A DNA stretch of 35,560 nucleotides from Baffinella frigidus (taxonomy: Eukaryota; Cryptophyceae; Cryptomonadales; Baffinellaceae). Of the stretch, positions 10,352-21,400 are shown piece after piece. The DNA is taken from the NCBI GenBank assembly GCA_026770585.1, contig MU646384.1:870258-905817 (forward strand). Direction: 5' to 3'. Under the pieces are notes generated by a model. That model was not told the DNA's origin. It made no database searches and saw nothing but the letters and a program-made list of their open reading frames with translations. Position 1 is the stretch's first letter; each line of letters opens with the position of its first letter. Position numbers and translations under genes: made by a program.

Positions 10352-11029
10352 CCCTCAAAACGAGGCTTTGCGGCGTTTCCTGGTCCCGAGGCGGGCCCGT
10401 CGGGCGCTCGATTGGGTGTAACTTTCGATCCCCTGGGCTCATTTCACTTTTCTCGACGGTTCTGAAATCCTCAAGAGGTCCTCTTCCAACCAGCTTCATG
10501 AATCTGGGGCATGAGAGGCCCGAAAACATACTCAAAATACGACTCCCCCCAAACCACCGCATCTGGTTTTGCACACTCTCCCCCCCCTCCTCGCCAAAAC
10601 CTTGTCCCAACAAAGATGCTCAGATTTTCAAGGCGCACACCTTTGCGAGTGAAAGTTTTTTGAAGTAAGCTGGGGCAGAAACGTTGGAGGCAGGTTACCT
10701 TTAGGTCCTTTAGGCCCTTTAGGTTGATTTCGTTGATTTCGTGTTTAATAGACAGGATTGTCGGTGTCAGCCCGTGCCGTCCCCAAGCTAGGACCGGGTC
10801 AGCCTTGCTTCCCAAATAGAGCATTGGGCTCCGCCCGCTGTGGTTTCAGGGGCCGCTCCCGATGGTCGCGCTTAGACCTATCTGGCAAATTTGCCATACT
10901 GGGGTCCTTTATCGTAGTTCGTGACATTGGAGCCATTTTTGGATTTCCTGCTAAATAACCTGTTTGTGCTTCTCCACCTCAATTCTGGGGAGGTCACGTA
11001 CCCAGGTACCGTGGATCCCGGGTGACAAC
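10352..11029. other. 5' spacer of the glucosidase II beta gene
   Basis: No exon was recognised. A block of TTTAGGTCC/TTTAGGCCC units at about 10697-10728 is the reverse complement of the CCTAAAGGA units found at 27800-28520, so the same 9-base satellite occurs here in small form. The promoter should lie here but no clear core element can be named. Confidence 0.4.
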
Positions 11030-14000
11030 ATGAGGTTTGCGATCTCTGCGGGGGGGCTAGGTGCGGCGGTGTTCGCGCTCCTCGTGCACTCTGCCGCGGC
11101 AAACACGCCGGCGACCAAGGGGGTGCACCCAGACCAGATAACGTGAGCCCCCCCCCCCTCGTTGTGCTCACCTTTACCCAACTCGCTGTTCTCAACGCTT
11201 CCACGGGCAGGCTCTACTCGGGTCCCGGAGACTTCGACTGCGCGGATGGGAGCGGCAAGATCTCCATGGCCCAGGTCAATGACGAGTACTGTGACTGCTC
11301 GGACGGCAGCGATGAGCCAGGGACGTCGGCATGCCAGAACGGAAAATTCTGGTGCAAGAACTTTCAGCACAGGGGGCTCTACCTGTTTTCCAGCAGGGTC
11401 AACGACGGTGTCTGCGGTGCGACGCATCCCATCCCGATATTCCGCTCTATCTGACTCCCCCATTTATTCCGTGTGCTCCGTGCTCTCTCTCGCATACATT
11501 TGTCATTCGTCCCATCACCATCCTTGCCAGATCCAGTGCCTAGCGCGGATGGCTGACCTTGGACGGGTCCGTCACCGCAGACTGCTGCGACGGCTCGGAT
11601 GAGCACAACGGGGTGGCGGTGTGCGAGGATCGGTGCGCGGAGGAAGGCCGCGAGATCCGCGAGGCCCTTGTCAAGAAGATCGACCTTCTGGAGCAGGTGC
11701 CTGCCCTCGCGCCGAAAAGCCTGGGCTGCTGCTGCTGCTGCGCAAGGCCTAGCTTCGTCACTGTCTATTTGGACGCACCAATTGATGAGCCAGGGCTCTT
11801 TCCCTCTGCACAGTTGACGAATTTGTACCCACACCCAGCATGGCAGCTTGAGAACCGTGTGTCAACCCGGGTGAGACAGAGCCAGACGGCAGTTGTGGAA
11901 CTGGGCGCGGCACTGGCAGGCAGTACTTACATTTTCTGGTGGCGTTTCGACGCTGATTCTACTGGGTGTGGCAGGGTATTCTGAAGCGGCCGGAATACGT
12001 GGAGCGAGCAACCTCGTTCAAGCAGGGCATCGAGACCAGAACGGTACCGCGACACCTCAGCTGCCGGCCAGCCAGCCAAGGCCCTGTTTCGCAGTCGCCT
12101 TCAAGAATTGCTCGTCTAGTGTGCGGTGATTTATTCTCGCAAGGATGGGCGATACCCGTAGTGGGGTTTGACAATCGCGCTTCTGGTGTGTACTGCTGTT
12201 GTCCCTCGAGGACGGGGTTCATCTCGACCCCCGGGGTCCATTGGCTGTGGTAGAGTATGAGGGGGGGCGAGAAAGTTTGACGGAGGGTGCGGTTGCGACA
12301 GGCGGAGTTGACCAAGACGATCCAGGAGACAGAGGAGAAGATGAACGAAAAGCAGAAAACCATCGACGAGCTCCAGAAGGTGCGCACCCGCGCCTCTCGC
12401 TCTCTTTCTCTCCACCGCGTCGACGCACAACCGACTGACCAGCCAGCAATGCAATCGCGTCTCCCAGCTCACGATTCATCACGGCGATGCAGCAGCCCCG
12501 GACAGCAGCCGGAAGCCAGAACCCCGCACCCCGATGTTGAAACTCCGCGCATCCTGCCACTCTGACCTGGTGGGTGCGGCGAGGGCAGGTAGTGGATGGG
12601 GAGAAGGAAGCGCGGGCGCCTGAGGAGGGGGAGAAGCGGAGGAGCGTTGAGGTTCGGCAGAAGCTGCGCCAGGACGTGCGAGACGCGCGCCGCGCTCATG
12701 AGCTGGCCGTCAAACACCAGGTCTCCCTTCCTCTCTTGCCGCCTTGCTGCCTCCCTACCTTGCACCTTCCAGCATTGCTGCCGTGTACCTCCCTTCTACC
12801 TTGCTGCGGTGTACCTGACCGTGTACCACCCGCGCTTGGGGTCCCGATATCGCGTGTCGCGCGACGTATCTGCCATGCAGCGCCTGTGCAGACACCGTGG
12901 CGTGCCCTCTGCCACACAGCGTCGCTGGTGCCACCAGTGCGGTGTTGCCATAGCGGGGATGGGGGCAGGTTTCACGTGGTTCAGACACGCACGGCTGGGT
13001 CACGCCTGTGCTTCCGAAACGGTGTTCGGGGCTGAGAAGCTGCGGCGGGCTGAGAGGACCCGTGACTCGACCACGCGGCAACGCGTCTGAGGCCCCGAGT
13101 GCGTTGGCGTGGGGTGCAGTTGGAGGAGGTGGCGCGGGCAGCGCAGCTTGTCAAGGACGCCGAGCAGGCGCCGCCGCAGGGGGAGGGGGGGGGGGAGGAG
13201 GTGCACGCTGCTCAGGACGAGTCAGGCGCCGCTGAGGCGAGCATTGTTCCCGACCAGACCTCTCTCTCTTTCTCACCGGATATTGCGCCGGACCGAACGT
13301 TGCTCTGTATCTCACTGGATGTTTCTCGTTCGCACACCGGATGATGCGCCCATGCCTGGGCTCTGCATCACGCGCACCCCATCGGATCCGCTCGCGGCTC
13401 TGGCAAGTGGGTGGTCGGCTCGCTGAGGCGGCATGCTAGCAACGGGCGCTGGCGAGTGCCTCGCTCCACCAGCCCTCCGACACCAAGTGTTCCGATTGTT
13501 TGGGTCTGCCGGATTTGCACCAAGGGTTGACCCCGGTACGAATCGGTGGTCGTTCAAATGTTGAAAACACGTGGCATGCGATGGCTAGTGGCGGGTCCCG
13601 CACGCGGGTGGCTGCGTCTGCCCGTAGGCGTGGGGCTGTATGCACAGGTTCTGATGAAATGCACCATGTGCACAGGCGGAGCCTGTTGCGCCCCACTCTG
13701 TGGATCCGGAACAGATGGTTGCGGAGGAGGGGGAGGATGCCGAGAGGCGCGATGCCGAGTTGCGGGAGGAGGAGGGGGGGGAGGGGGATGGGGGGGAGGA
13801 CGTGGATCAGGACGATGGGGAGGGGGAGGGGCTGGAAAGTGGGTACGATCAGGCGGGTGAGGATGGGAGGGTGTCTGCTGAGGACGAGGAGGAACGCAGG
13901 TGCCCGCCTCCTGCACCCTCCAGCCTGCCTCTCTCTCTCTCTCGCGCTCTCTTTATCTCTCTCTCTCTCTCTTTCCGTCTCTCGCTCGCCCTCTCATTTT

Positions 14001-17000
14001 GTCACTCTGACATTCACACGCGGGACTCGCACGTTGCTTTGCTGGTTGCACCCGCGTCGAGAGTTCACGCGTGAAACGCGCAACCGTACACCCTACAAGA
14101 GGTGAAACGTGGATCCGCTTGGATCCGCGTCCCCCGACGCCGCACCTTGGCCAACCGGATGGGAGTTGTCAACACCCTGGGCGTGAACCCCACAGGGCCC
14201 ATAACCCGAGGAGGCACGCGCTCGGCGCGCTCGTGCCAGCGCCCACCTTGCGTGTCCCACTCAGCATAGTCCCAGGCCACTGCTTGCCCGCACCCGCTTC
14301 CGTCCTGGCAACCCCCACGTGACGTGGTTCCGTGCCGGGGCTCGGGTGCGTTGGTGACATGGGGAGGGCGGGGCGGCAGGCTAAAGGAGGAGGAGGACAA
14401 GGAGGTCGCGTACCCCGAGAGTGAGAGCGAGGTGCTTCTTCGGGAGGCCGAGTCGGCCATCCAAACCATCCGCGACGACAAGTCCAAGCATGAGGTTTGA
14501 GGGGTGAGGGGTGAGGGCTTGGGTTTAGGGGCGATGGGTGAGGGTTCGCGCCCCCCTACCTGAGAACACGCGTGCATACCCCCTGGAACAGAGCAAGGAA
14601 CGTACCTCTGGCGCCCAGCCGCTGCTGCGCGGAGCGCTTGGTTTGAGGGTTCACGCGTCAGGCTCCTGATGACCTCCGACTGATATGCTTCATTTGTTCA
14701 CGTCGTATACGGCAAACGTAGACGCTAATGTTCTCCGCGTGGACATACCCCTGCCCTGCCCTGCGGGTGCGTGCACCGACACCCCCACGCACGGCGTTGC
14801 CCGTGCATGGTTCGGTATCGTGAGTCGTAACGGGGTTGTGTGTGGGGGGCAGAACGACCTGGAGACGACGTCCAAGGTGCTGGAAGGGGACTTCGGACCC
14901 GACTCTGCCTACATGGCACTCTACGATAAGGTACCCCGACCGACACCCTACACAGCCTTACGACCTACATCCAAACCACTGAATTCTGAACTCTGAACCC
15001 TACAGCCTGAACCCTGAACGCTGAACCCCGAAGCCTAATCCCTAGACCCTAAAATAAAACTCCGAGACCCAAAACTGAAAACCGTAATCGCAAGCTTGAA
15101 CCTTAAACCCTGAACCCTGAACCCGAAACCCTAAACCCCAACACGTAAACCCTCGACCCTGAATCCTGACCCCTCAACCCTAAACCCTAAACCCTAAACC
15201 CGAAACCCGAAACCCTAAACCCTAAACCCTCAATCCTAAGCCGTAAACCCTAAACCCTCATCCCTAAACGCTACACCCTAGACCCAAAACCCTAAACCCT
15301 AAACCCTAAACCCTAAACCTTTAAACCATGAACTCTCAACCATAAATGATAAACCATAAATAATAAATCCTGCACAGTCAACCATACACCCGAAACCATT
15401 AACCCTACACCCTTACACGTAAACCTCACACCCTACATCATACACCGTGCACCTTACACTCTACAACCGAAACACTACACCCTAAACCCTAAGACCTGAT
15501 CCCTCAGCTAAAATTTCACACCTGACACCCTCACTAACAATCCCTAAACACTAAACCCTAAACCCGAGAGCCTGAACCCTGAACCCTACACCTTGAACCT
15601 TAACCCTAAATCTTAAAACTTGACCCTAAACCCTAAACCCTAAACCCTAAACCTCAAACCCTAAACCCTAAACCCTAAACCCTAAACCCTGAACTCTAAA
15701 CCCCAAACCCTAAAGCCCGAACCTTAAAATCCCGAACCCTAAACCCTTAGCCCTTAACCCTAACCCCTACACCCTAAACCCTAAACCCTAAACCCTAAAC
15801 CCCAAACCCTAAACCCTAAACCCTAAACCCTAAACCCTAAAACCTCAATCCTAAACCCTAAACCCTAAACCCCAAACCCTAAACCCTAAACCCAAAACCC
15901 CAAGCCCTAAGCCCTAAACCCCAAACCATAGACTCTACACCTGAAACCCTAACCCTAAACCCTGACCCCGAAACCATAAACCCTAAACCATAAATCCTAA
16001 ACTCTAAACATGAGTGTTGAAGGTGAAGGGTTAAAAAAAAAACTCAACCCTAAAACACTCAACCCTAAAAAACTCAACCCTAAACGCTAAACCCTGAACC
16101 CTAAACCCTAAACCCTAAACCCTAAACCCTGAACCCCAAACCCTAAACCCTAAACCCTAAACCCTAAACCCCAAACCCTAAAGCCCGTACCTTAAATCCC
16201 AAACCCTAAACCCTTAGCCCTCAACCCTAAACCCTACACCCTAAACCCTAAACCCTAAAACCTANNNNNNNNNNNNNNNNNNNNNNNNNNAAACCCTAAA
16301 CCCTAAACCCTAAACCCTAAACCCTAAACCCTAAACCCCAAACCCTAAACCCTAAACCCCAAACCCTAAGCCCTAAGCCCTAAGCCCTAAACCCCAAACT
16401 CTACACCTGAAACCCTAACCCTAAACCCTGACCCCGAAACCATAAACCCTAAACCATAAATCCTAAACTCTAAACTTTACAACCTACACTCTAAACCATA
16501 CACCCTAAACCCCACACCCTACACCCTAAACCCCACACCCTTCACCTTAAACCCTACAGCATACACACTTCACCCTTCACTCTACAACAGACACCCTACA
16601 CACCCTCAAACCTACATCCAAACCACTGAACCCTGTGCTCTAAACCCTGCACCCTGATCCCTGAACACTAAACCCCGAACCCCACTCCTCAGACCCTAAA
16701 CTGCAAAACCTAGACCATAAACCGAAAAGGCCATACACCCCAGATCTAAACCCTAAACCCTCAACTCAACCTCAAACCCAAGCCCCAACTCCGACACAGT
16801 CCCTCTGCACTTGTGCGCGCCCCGCCCCTTGCCCCACCTGCCTCTCGTGCCCGTCCACCACAAGTGCTAGAGGTTCACCATTTCGCCCCGTGAGAGCGAA
16901 GCGCCCTGGAGCTGCAGCGCCCGCTGATTTCCGTCTCAATTCACGGGAGAGGAATCGCATGGGTGATTGCTGCCGAGGAGGCACGCATGAGGCAGGCTGG

Positions 17001-18160
17001 CGAGATGCCAGAGCGATGTCGGAGTGGTGCCAGGCGTGGTGACGGAGTGGTTGTCTTTCCCGCGTTGGCAGTGCTTCAGCCAGCAGGTGCAGCAGTACAC
17101 GTACGAGGTATGCATGTTCCGCAACGCGCATCAGAAGGATGGCGCCGCCACAAACATCGGGTAACCCCCGATCTCATGGGGAAACGGTTTTCATTTAAAA
17201 CGTTATGGCAATGAAATTTACTACGCGCAATGAGTTTTACTAGTAATGTTAAAGCGTTCGTGTAGTAATTTTCATTGAATCCAATGGTTTCAAATCAAAA
17301 CCGTTTCCTACGAGATCCCGACGGTGCTCCGCCGCCCCTCTCTTTGCAAACACGCCAACAGACTCACGGAATCACCGCGCCGCACTGTCTACTCTCCCCT
17401 GGTTGATCTGGTCTCCTCAAAATAAGGAGACCAGAAGTTGATTCTCGTGTTCTGTGGTACACATCCATCAACGTGAAAACGATGAGACGACAGCTCGACC
17501 ATATGCCAGGATGCGACTGCCTCAGATGGCTCCACAAGTTGACCTGTTGCAGCGCGCGCTGGCTCTGACAGCCGCGAGTGGCCTGGCAGAAACTGGGGGA
17601 ACTGGAACGACGCGAGCGAGGGTCGGCCGTATAGCGTGATGCATTTCACGAATGGGGGGTCTTGCTGGAACGGGCCTAGCCGAACCCTCAAGGTCACGCT
17701 GCAGTGTGGCATCGACGAGGTGCGTCCCGTCTACCCCCTGCTGGCGGTGACTCTTTGCTCCCCGGTGTTTGGTTGACGGAGCAGGGGCAGATTCAGTTGT
17801 TGCGTGCCCTTGCTGCTGTGCCCCCCCCTCGGCAGTAACCGCAGCGTCCCGTCGCACTCTACCACATGACATCGTGCAGCGCACGCACACTGCGCTGCTG
17901 CCTAGACACACTCGCCTTTTTCCTAGACACACTCGCCTGCTTCCAAGACACACGTCTGCTGCATTCGCGGCAGCGCGCCCTACAGCTGGCGGAGCAGACT
18001 CAGCTGACTCAGCTTCCGCGCGCGGCAGTTTGTCGTGTCGGTGCAGGAGCCGAACAAGTGCGTCTACGAGATGGAATTCCAAACGCCGCTCGCGTGCGGC
18101 GTCGAAGAAGTGGAGAAGGCTCGCCACGAACTGCAGACCCAATTCGGGGGCAGGGCATAG
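11030..18160 (+). CDS. PRKCSH: Glucosidase II beta subunit (13 exons, 507 aa)
   Basis: Regulatory subunit of ER glucosidase II, which trims glucose from N-glycans; the beta subunit binds mannose and anchors the catalytic alpha subunit. Exons: 11030-11142, 11211-11416, 11581-11696, 11975-12043, 12302-12379, 12589-12720, 13120-13200, 13715-13899, 14380-14494, 14853-14930, 17072-17160, 17590-17719, 18029-18160. All phases join. A signal peptide (about 1-25) precedes two LDL-receptor-A-like Cys/Asp blocks (CDCSDGSDEPG at 65-75; DCCDGSDE at 107-114), a charged coiled coil (about 125-260), an acidic stretch (266-330) and an MRH lectin domain (392-488) with C392, C405, C446, C460, C475, C487, R452, Y477 and E480. 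Length is close to the human protein. Exon 7 could instead end at 13245. The C-terminus has no HDEL-type signal. Intron 10 (2,141 nt) is mostly CCCTAAA repeat. Confidence 0.93.
14504..14545. repeat. Small G-rich heptamer-like patch in intron 9
   Basis: GGGGTGAGGGGTGAGGGCTT followed by GGGTTTAGGGG lies just after exon 9. It is the only G-rich patch on the coding strand of this gene and is very short. Confidence 0.5.
14985..16790 (+). repeat. CCCTAAA array filling intron 10, with assembly gap
   Basis: About 1.8 kb of CCCTAAA and variants (CCCTGAA, CCATAAA, CCCCAAA) lies between exons 10 and 11 of the glucosidase II beta gene. A run of 26 N at 16265-16290 marks an assembly gap within perfect units, so the true length is unknown. 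A block of about 365 bp is duplicated at an offset of about 467 bp (15650-16015 and 16117-16482), with the same degenerate spellings in both copies. Confidence 0.95.
16265..16290. other. Assembly gap (26 N)
   Basis: Unresolved bases inside perfect CCCTAAA units. The real array may be much longer than shown, which would lengthen intron 10 of the host gene. Confidence 1.
17170..17317. mobile_element. AT-rich foldback/MITE, 148 bp, in intron 11
   Basis: Near-perfect palindrome: GATCTCATGGGGAAACGGTT at the left end pairs with the right end ending CCGTTTCCTACGAGATC, and an inner pair (CAATGAAATTTACTAC / GTAGTAATTTTCATTG) extends the stem almost to the centre. It begins only 10 nt after the 5' splice site of exon 11 and is far more AT-rich than the gene. 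Confidence 0.8.
17899..17960. repeat. About 21-bp imperfect tandem repeat in intron 12
   Basis: CCTAGACACACTCGCCTTTT, CCTAGACACACTCGCCTGCT and CCAAGACACACGTCTGCTGC follow each other within the last intron of the glucosidase II beta gene. Confidence 0.75.
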
Positions 18161-18402
18161 GCCCGCGCTGGCAGGGCCACTCCAAGTCGAGAGAATGGGT
18201 CCGCGTAATCGTGGCTCTCAGGCGGGGGCTGCAGGAACGCGGGGCTCTTCCTGGGCCGTACAGAGGTGCTCCGCCGGGAGCGCTGGGACGCCATTCGCCC
18301 CAGCTTTCCAGCAGCCAGCATCACCCACGTAATAAATCACGTCGACGAAACGGAGAGAGGTGGCAACGCCCCTTCATTTTACGCATTTCCACAGCGATGT
18401 TT
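18161..18402. other. Short convergent intergenic spacer
   Basis: Only 242 bp separates the stop codons of the two tail-to-tail genes. Both 3' UTRs and polyadenylation sites must lie here or overlap. No canonical AATAAA is evident in the plus orientation except AATAAA within GTAATAAATC near 18330. Confidence 0.6.
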
Positions 18403-21400
18403 CTAGAACCCCTGGAAACAGTCTTCGTACCCCGGCAGGCGCGCCCCCCCCCTCGCCGCGGCAGCCAACGCGCTCTGCCCCCCCGCCGCGCCCCCCTCCC
18501 CCGCCGGAGCCACCGCATCCCAGATGCACGAGACGGGGAGACAGAGGGGGGCGGAGGCGGAGGCGCGGGGGGGGATGGCGTCCCACTGCGGGACAAGAGG
18601 CTCCATCGGCGCTTGCCAGGAGTAGCGAGTCGCCCCCTGCCAGCGGAACAGGGCACGCCGCCGTTGATCCATCACGTATCTCGACTGCGGAATGCTGAGT
18701 GTAAGAGGACACATCGGGGGAGAAGCTTGCCTCGGCCGATATGTGCCAGCGCGCTTCAGTAGTGGGGTACCTCGCTCACAAGAAACTACCCCCCCCCCTA
18801 GGACCCCCATAGCGCCCTAGGCATAGCCCTATTGTAGGGCCCGAGGGGGTGGCGCTTTCTTATGAGCGAGGTACCCCTGTAGCGCGCTTCAGTAGTGGGG
18901 AGGGCTCGCACCTGGACGGGGAAAGTGCGGGAGGCGCCCGGGCCGTCTTCGGCCGAGCCGCGGATCTCGCACTCTTTCCAGAAAGCTACCATGAGTGTGA
19001 TTCGCCGCCGCTCCGGGTGCTCGCTGCCGAGGTGTGTGTAGAGGGGTTAGGGAGCAGGGCACGGCGCGCACACCGAGGTTGGGATCCAGTGGGGGGCAAG
19101 AGCAAGTGAGCGCAAGATATTCTGCAGAAAATGGCAGTATGGTCTGCAGGTAAGTACTTTACAATAATTACGTAAGTGTCGATTCTTTACACGGTGTGTG
19201 GGGAGTTGGGGCTGGAACCTAAAGGAGGCCCCTGGGATGACGCCGTGGAGGACTTTGCCGTCGAAAGCCACGAACCGATTCGTCCTGCGAGAGACGAGAG
19301 AGCTTTCATCGCAGATCGAAAACACCATGGCCGCCATGCAGTCGCTCGACCCCCACTCGCCCCGGGGGTGTTCAGCCGAAAACGTTGGTGGTAGATGCTA
19401 TCCCTTAAGTGGCGAGTAGGCCCATACGCCCTACCGTAGGGCCCTAGGACCTACCTAGGACCTGTCGGGGGTCAATTTTGACCTAGCCACTTCAGGGATT
19501 TTACAGATCGAAACCAACATGGCCACCATGCGTCGAGCGCCGCCACGCACGCACGCCCGCAGCCGCTCGGTCCCCACTCGTCCCGGGGGTGTTCAGCCAA
19601 AAAAAATGTTGGTAGATGCTATTGTACTTTTCGGGTCAGCGCGGATTTTGGATCGGGGTCGGGGAGTCGGGAAAAATCGAAAAAATCGAAAAAGGGCTCT
19701 AGTATTTGTGACATATTATGGGTGGGGGGTGCATCTTGTCATCATATCAATGCATAAGATAGCATAAAACTTTAGATGGACGCACCAATTATCGAGATTT
19801 TCATTTCCCGACACCCCGACCCGACCTCGAGAAAATCCGCGCTGACCCGAAAAGTACAATATAGGGGTTACCCTGGTCCAATACCGGATGCAGAATACAA
19901 TGAATTCGGTGAGTTTCTCCGTATTAGTGTGCATGCCCTGCGCAGGTCATGGGCCTCTGCCGGAACCAGAGAGAGGGTGTAGGTCCAATGTCTGCTCGTT
20001 GCTTCACACCCAAGTCTCTTTCTCCCTCAGGGTGCAGGCGCTGGGGTTTCCAGGTGGGTGCTGAGGTGGTTCTCGGGATTCGGGGTGGGTGGTGTTGAGG
20101 AGCAGGCCGTGAAGGAGGGAGGGAGAGAGGGAGGGAGGGAGGGAGCAGGACGTGGGAAAGACGAGCCAGCCTTGCCCCGCGAGCTTCGCATCCTCCACCC
20201 GCTGATTCGTAATCAGCGTCGGCCCGCCCGTCCCCTCCGACAGATACATGACACTCGTCGCAATCGGGTTCCGCACGCCGCCGAGCCCCTCATCATCCGA
20301 GTCGAAGTGCAGCTGGTGCCCGGAGGGGTGGGGGCGGCAGTGGGCCCACCACTCGGCGCGCGTGGCGTCCTTGACAGCCGGGAAGCGCACCTCTGCGAGA
20401 CGCTGCAGGTGGCGGATCACCTGCGATGCCGCGCGCTAGTCAGCTGCCGGACGCAATCAATGGCAGCTGCGCCGGTGAGCTGCCGAGCAGCAACCGTCCG
20501 CTGCTGCGCTCAGAGAGAAACGTGCGTTTATCACGCATCAATCATTAATAGGGTAACGGCCTGAAAATGGGGTAGTTAGGCCTACGGCATTGCCTAGGAC
20601 CTCCTACCGTAGGCCGAGACTTTTTGGTCCTAGGATCCCTCGGCCTACGGTAGGAGGTCCTAGGCAATGCCGTATGCCTAACGACCCCATTTGCAGGCCG
20701 TTAGCCTATGAACATGGCCACCATATGTTCCCTTGCTCTCTGCTCGGCAGCGGACCACGGGAGGCACGTGCGGGGAGGCGGACCTGTTCAATCCCGTTGC
20801 GAGGAGGGGTCCGCTGCTCCGCTCTGAGAGAAACACAGTACGATTTCTACGCATCGAAACCAAGCTCAGCGGACCTGTTCCATGCCGTTGCGAGGAGGCG
20901 TGCCGTCCAGCGTGTGCATGTACGAGAAGTAGCCCCGCTCTGGTGCGTAGTAGTCATGCTCCGTCCTGCAAGGGTTTAGGGGTTAGGGGTTAGGGGTTAT
21001 GTTTAGGGTTTAGGGGTTGGGGTGCAGGGTGTAGGGTGTGGGGTTTAGGGTGAGGGGTTAGGGGTTAGGCTCTAGGGGTCCCTCCTTCACCCCCGTACCA
21101 CCCGCTCGAGGCTGCACTTCGGCATTCAGAGTTTATGGTTTATGGTTTATGGTTTACGGTGTATGGTTTATGGTTTATGGTTTATGGTTTATGGTGAAGG
21201 GTTTATGGTGTACGGTGTATGGTTTATGGTGTATGGTTTATGGTGGACGGAAAACGGGACTCTATAACCTCAACCCTAAACCCTAGACAACACAGATCAA
21301 GGAAATGCACGCAAGACGAAATCGGAGTGAGTCGCACCAGTAGAGCCCCCTTGGCTTGAACACTTCTTGAAGCATAGCTAGCATGTCCTGCGGGAAGGCC

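Noticed and set aside
14985-16790. CRISPR-like array
   Set aside because: Units are 7 bp with no spacers of constant length, inside an intron of a eukaryotic gene.
17866-18762. Plus-strand ORF of 298 codons
   Set aside because: Out of frame with exon 13 of glucosidase II beta, runs through its intron and stop codon, and is antisense to the last oxygenase exon.
11770-19800. Shared GGACGCACCAATT at about 11772 and 19789
   Set aside because: A 13-base match is expected several times by chance in 35 kb, and the surrounding sequence is unrelated.
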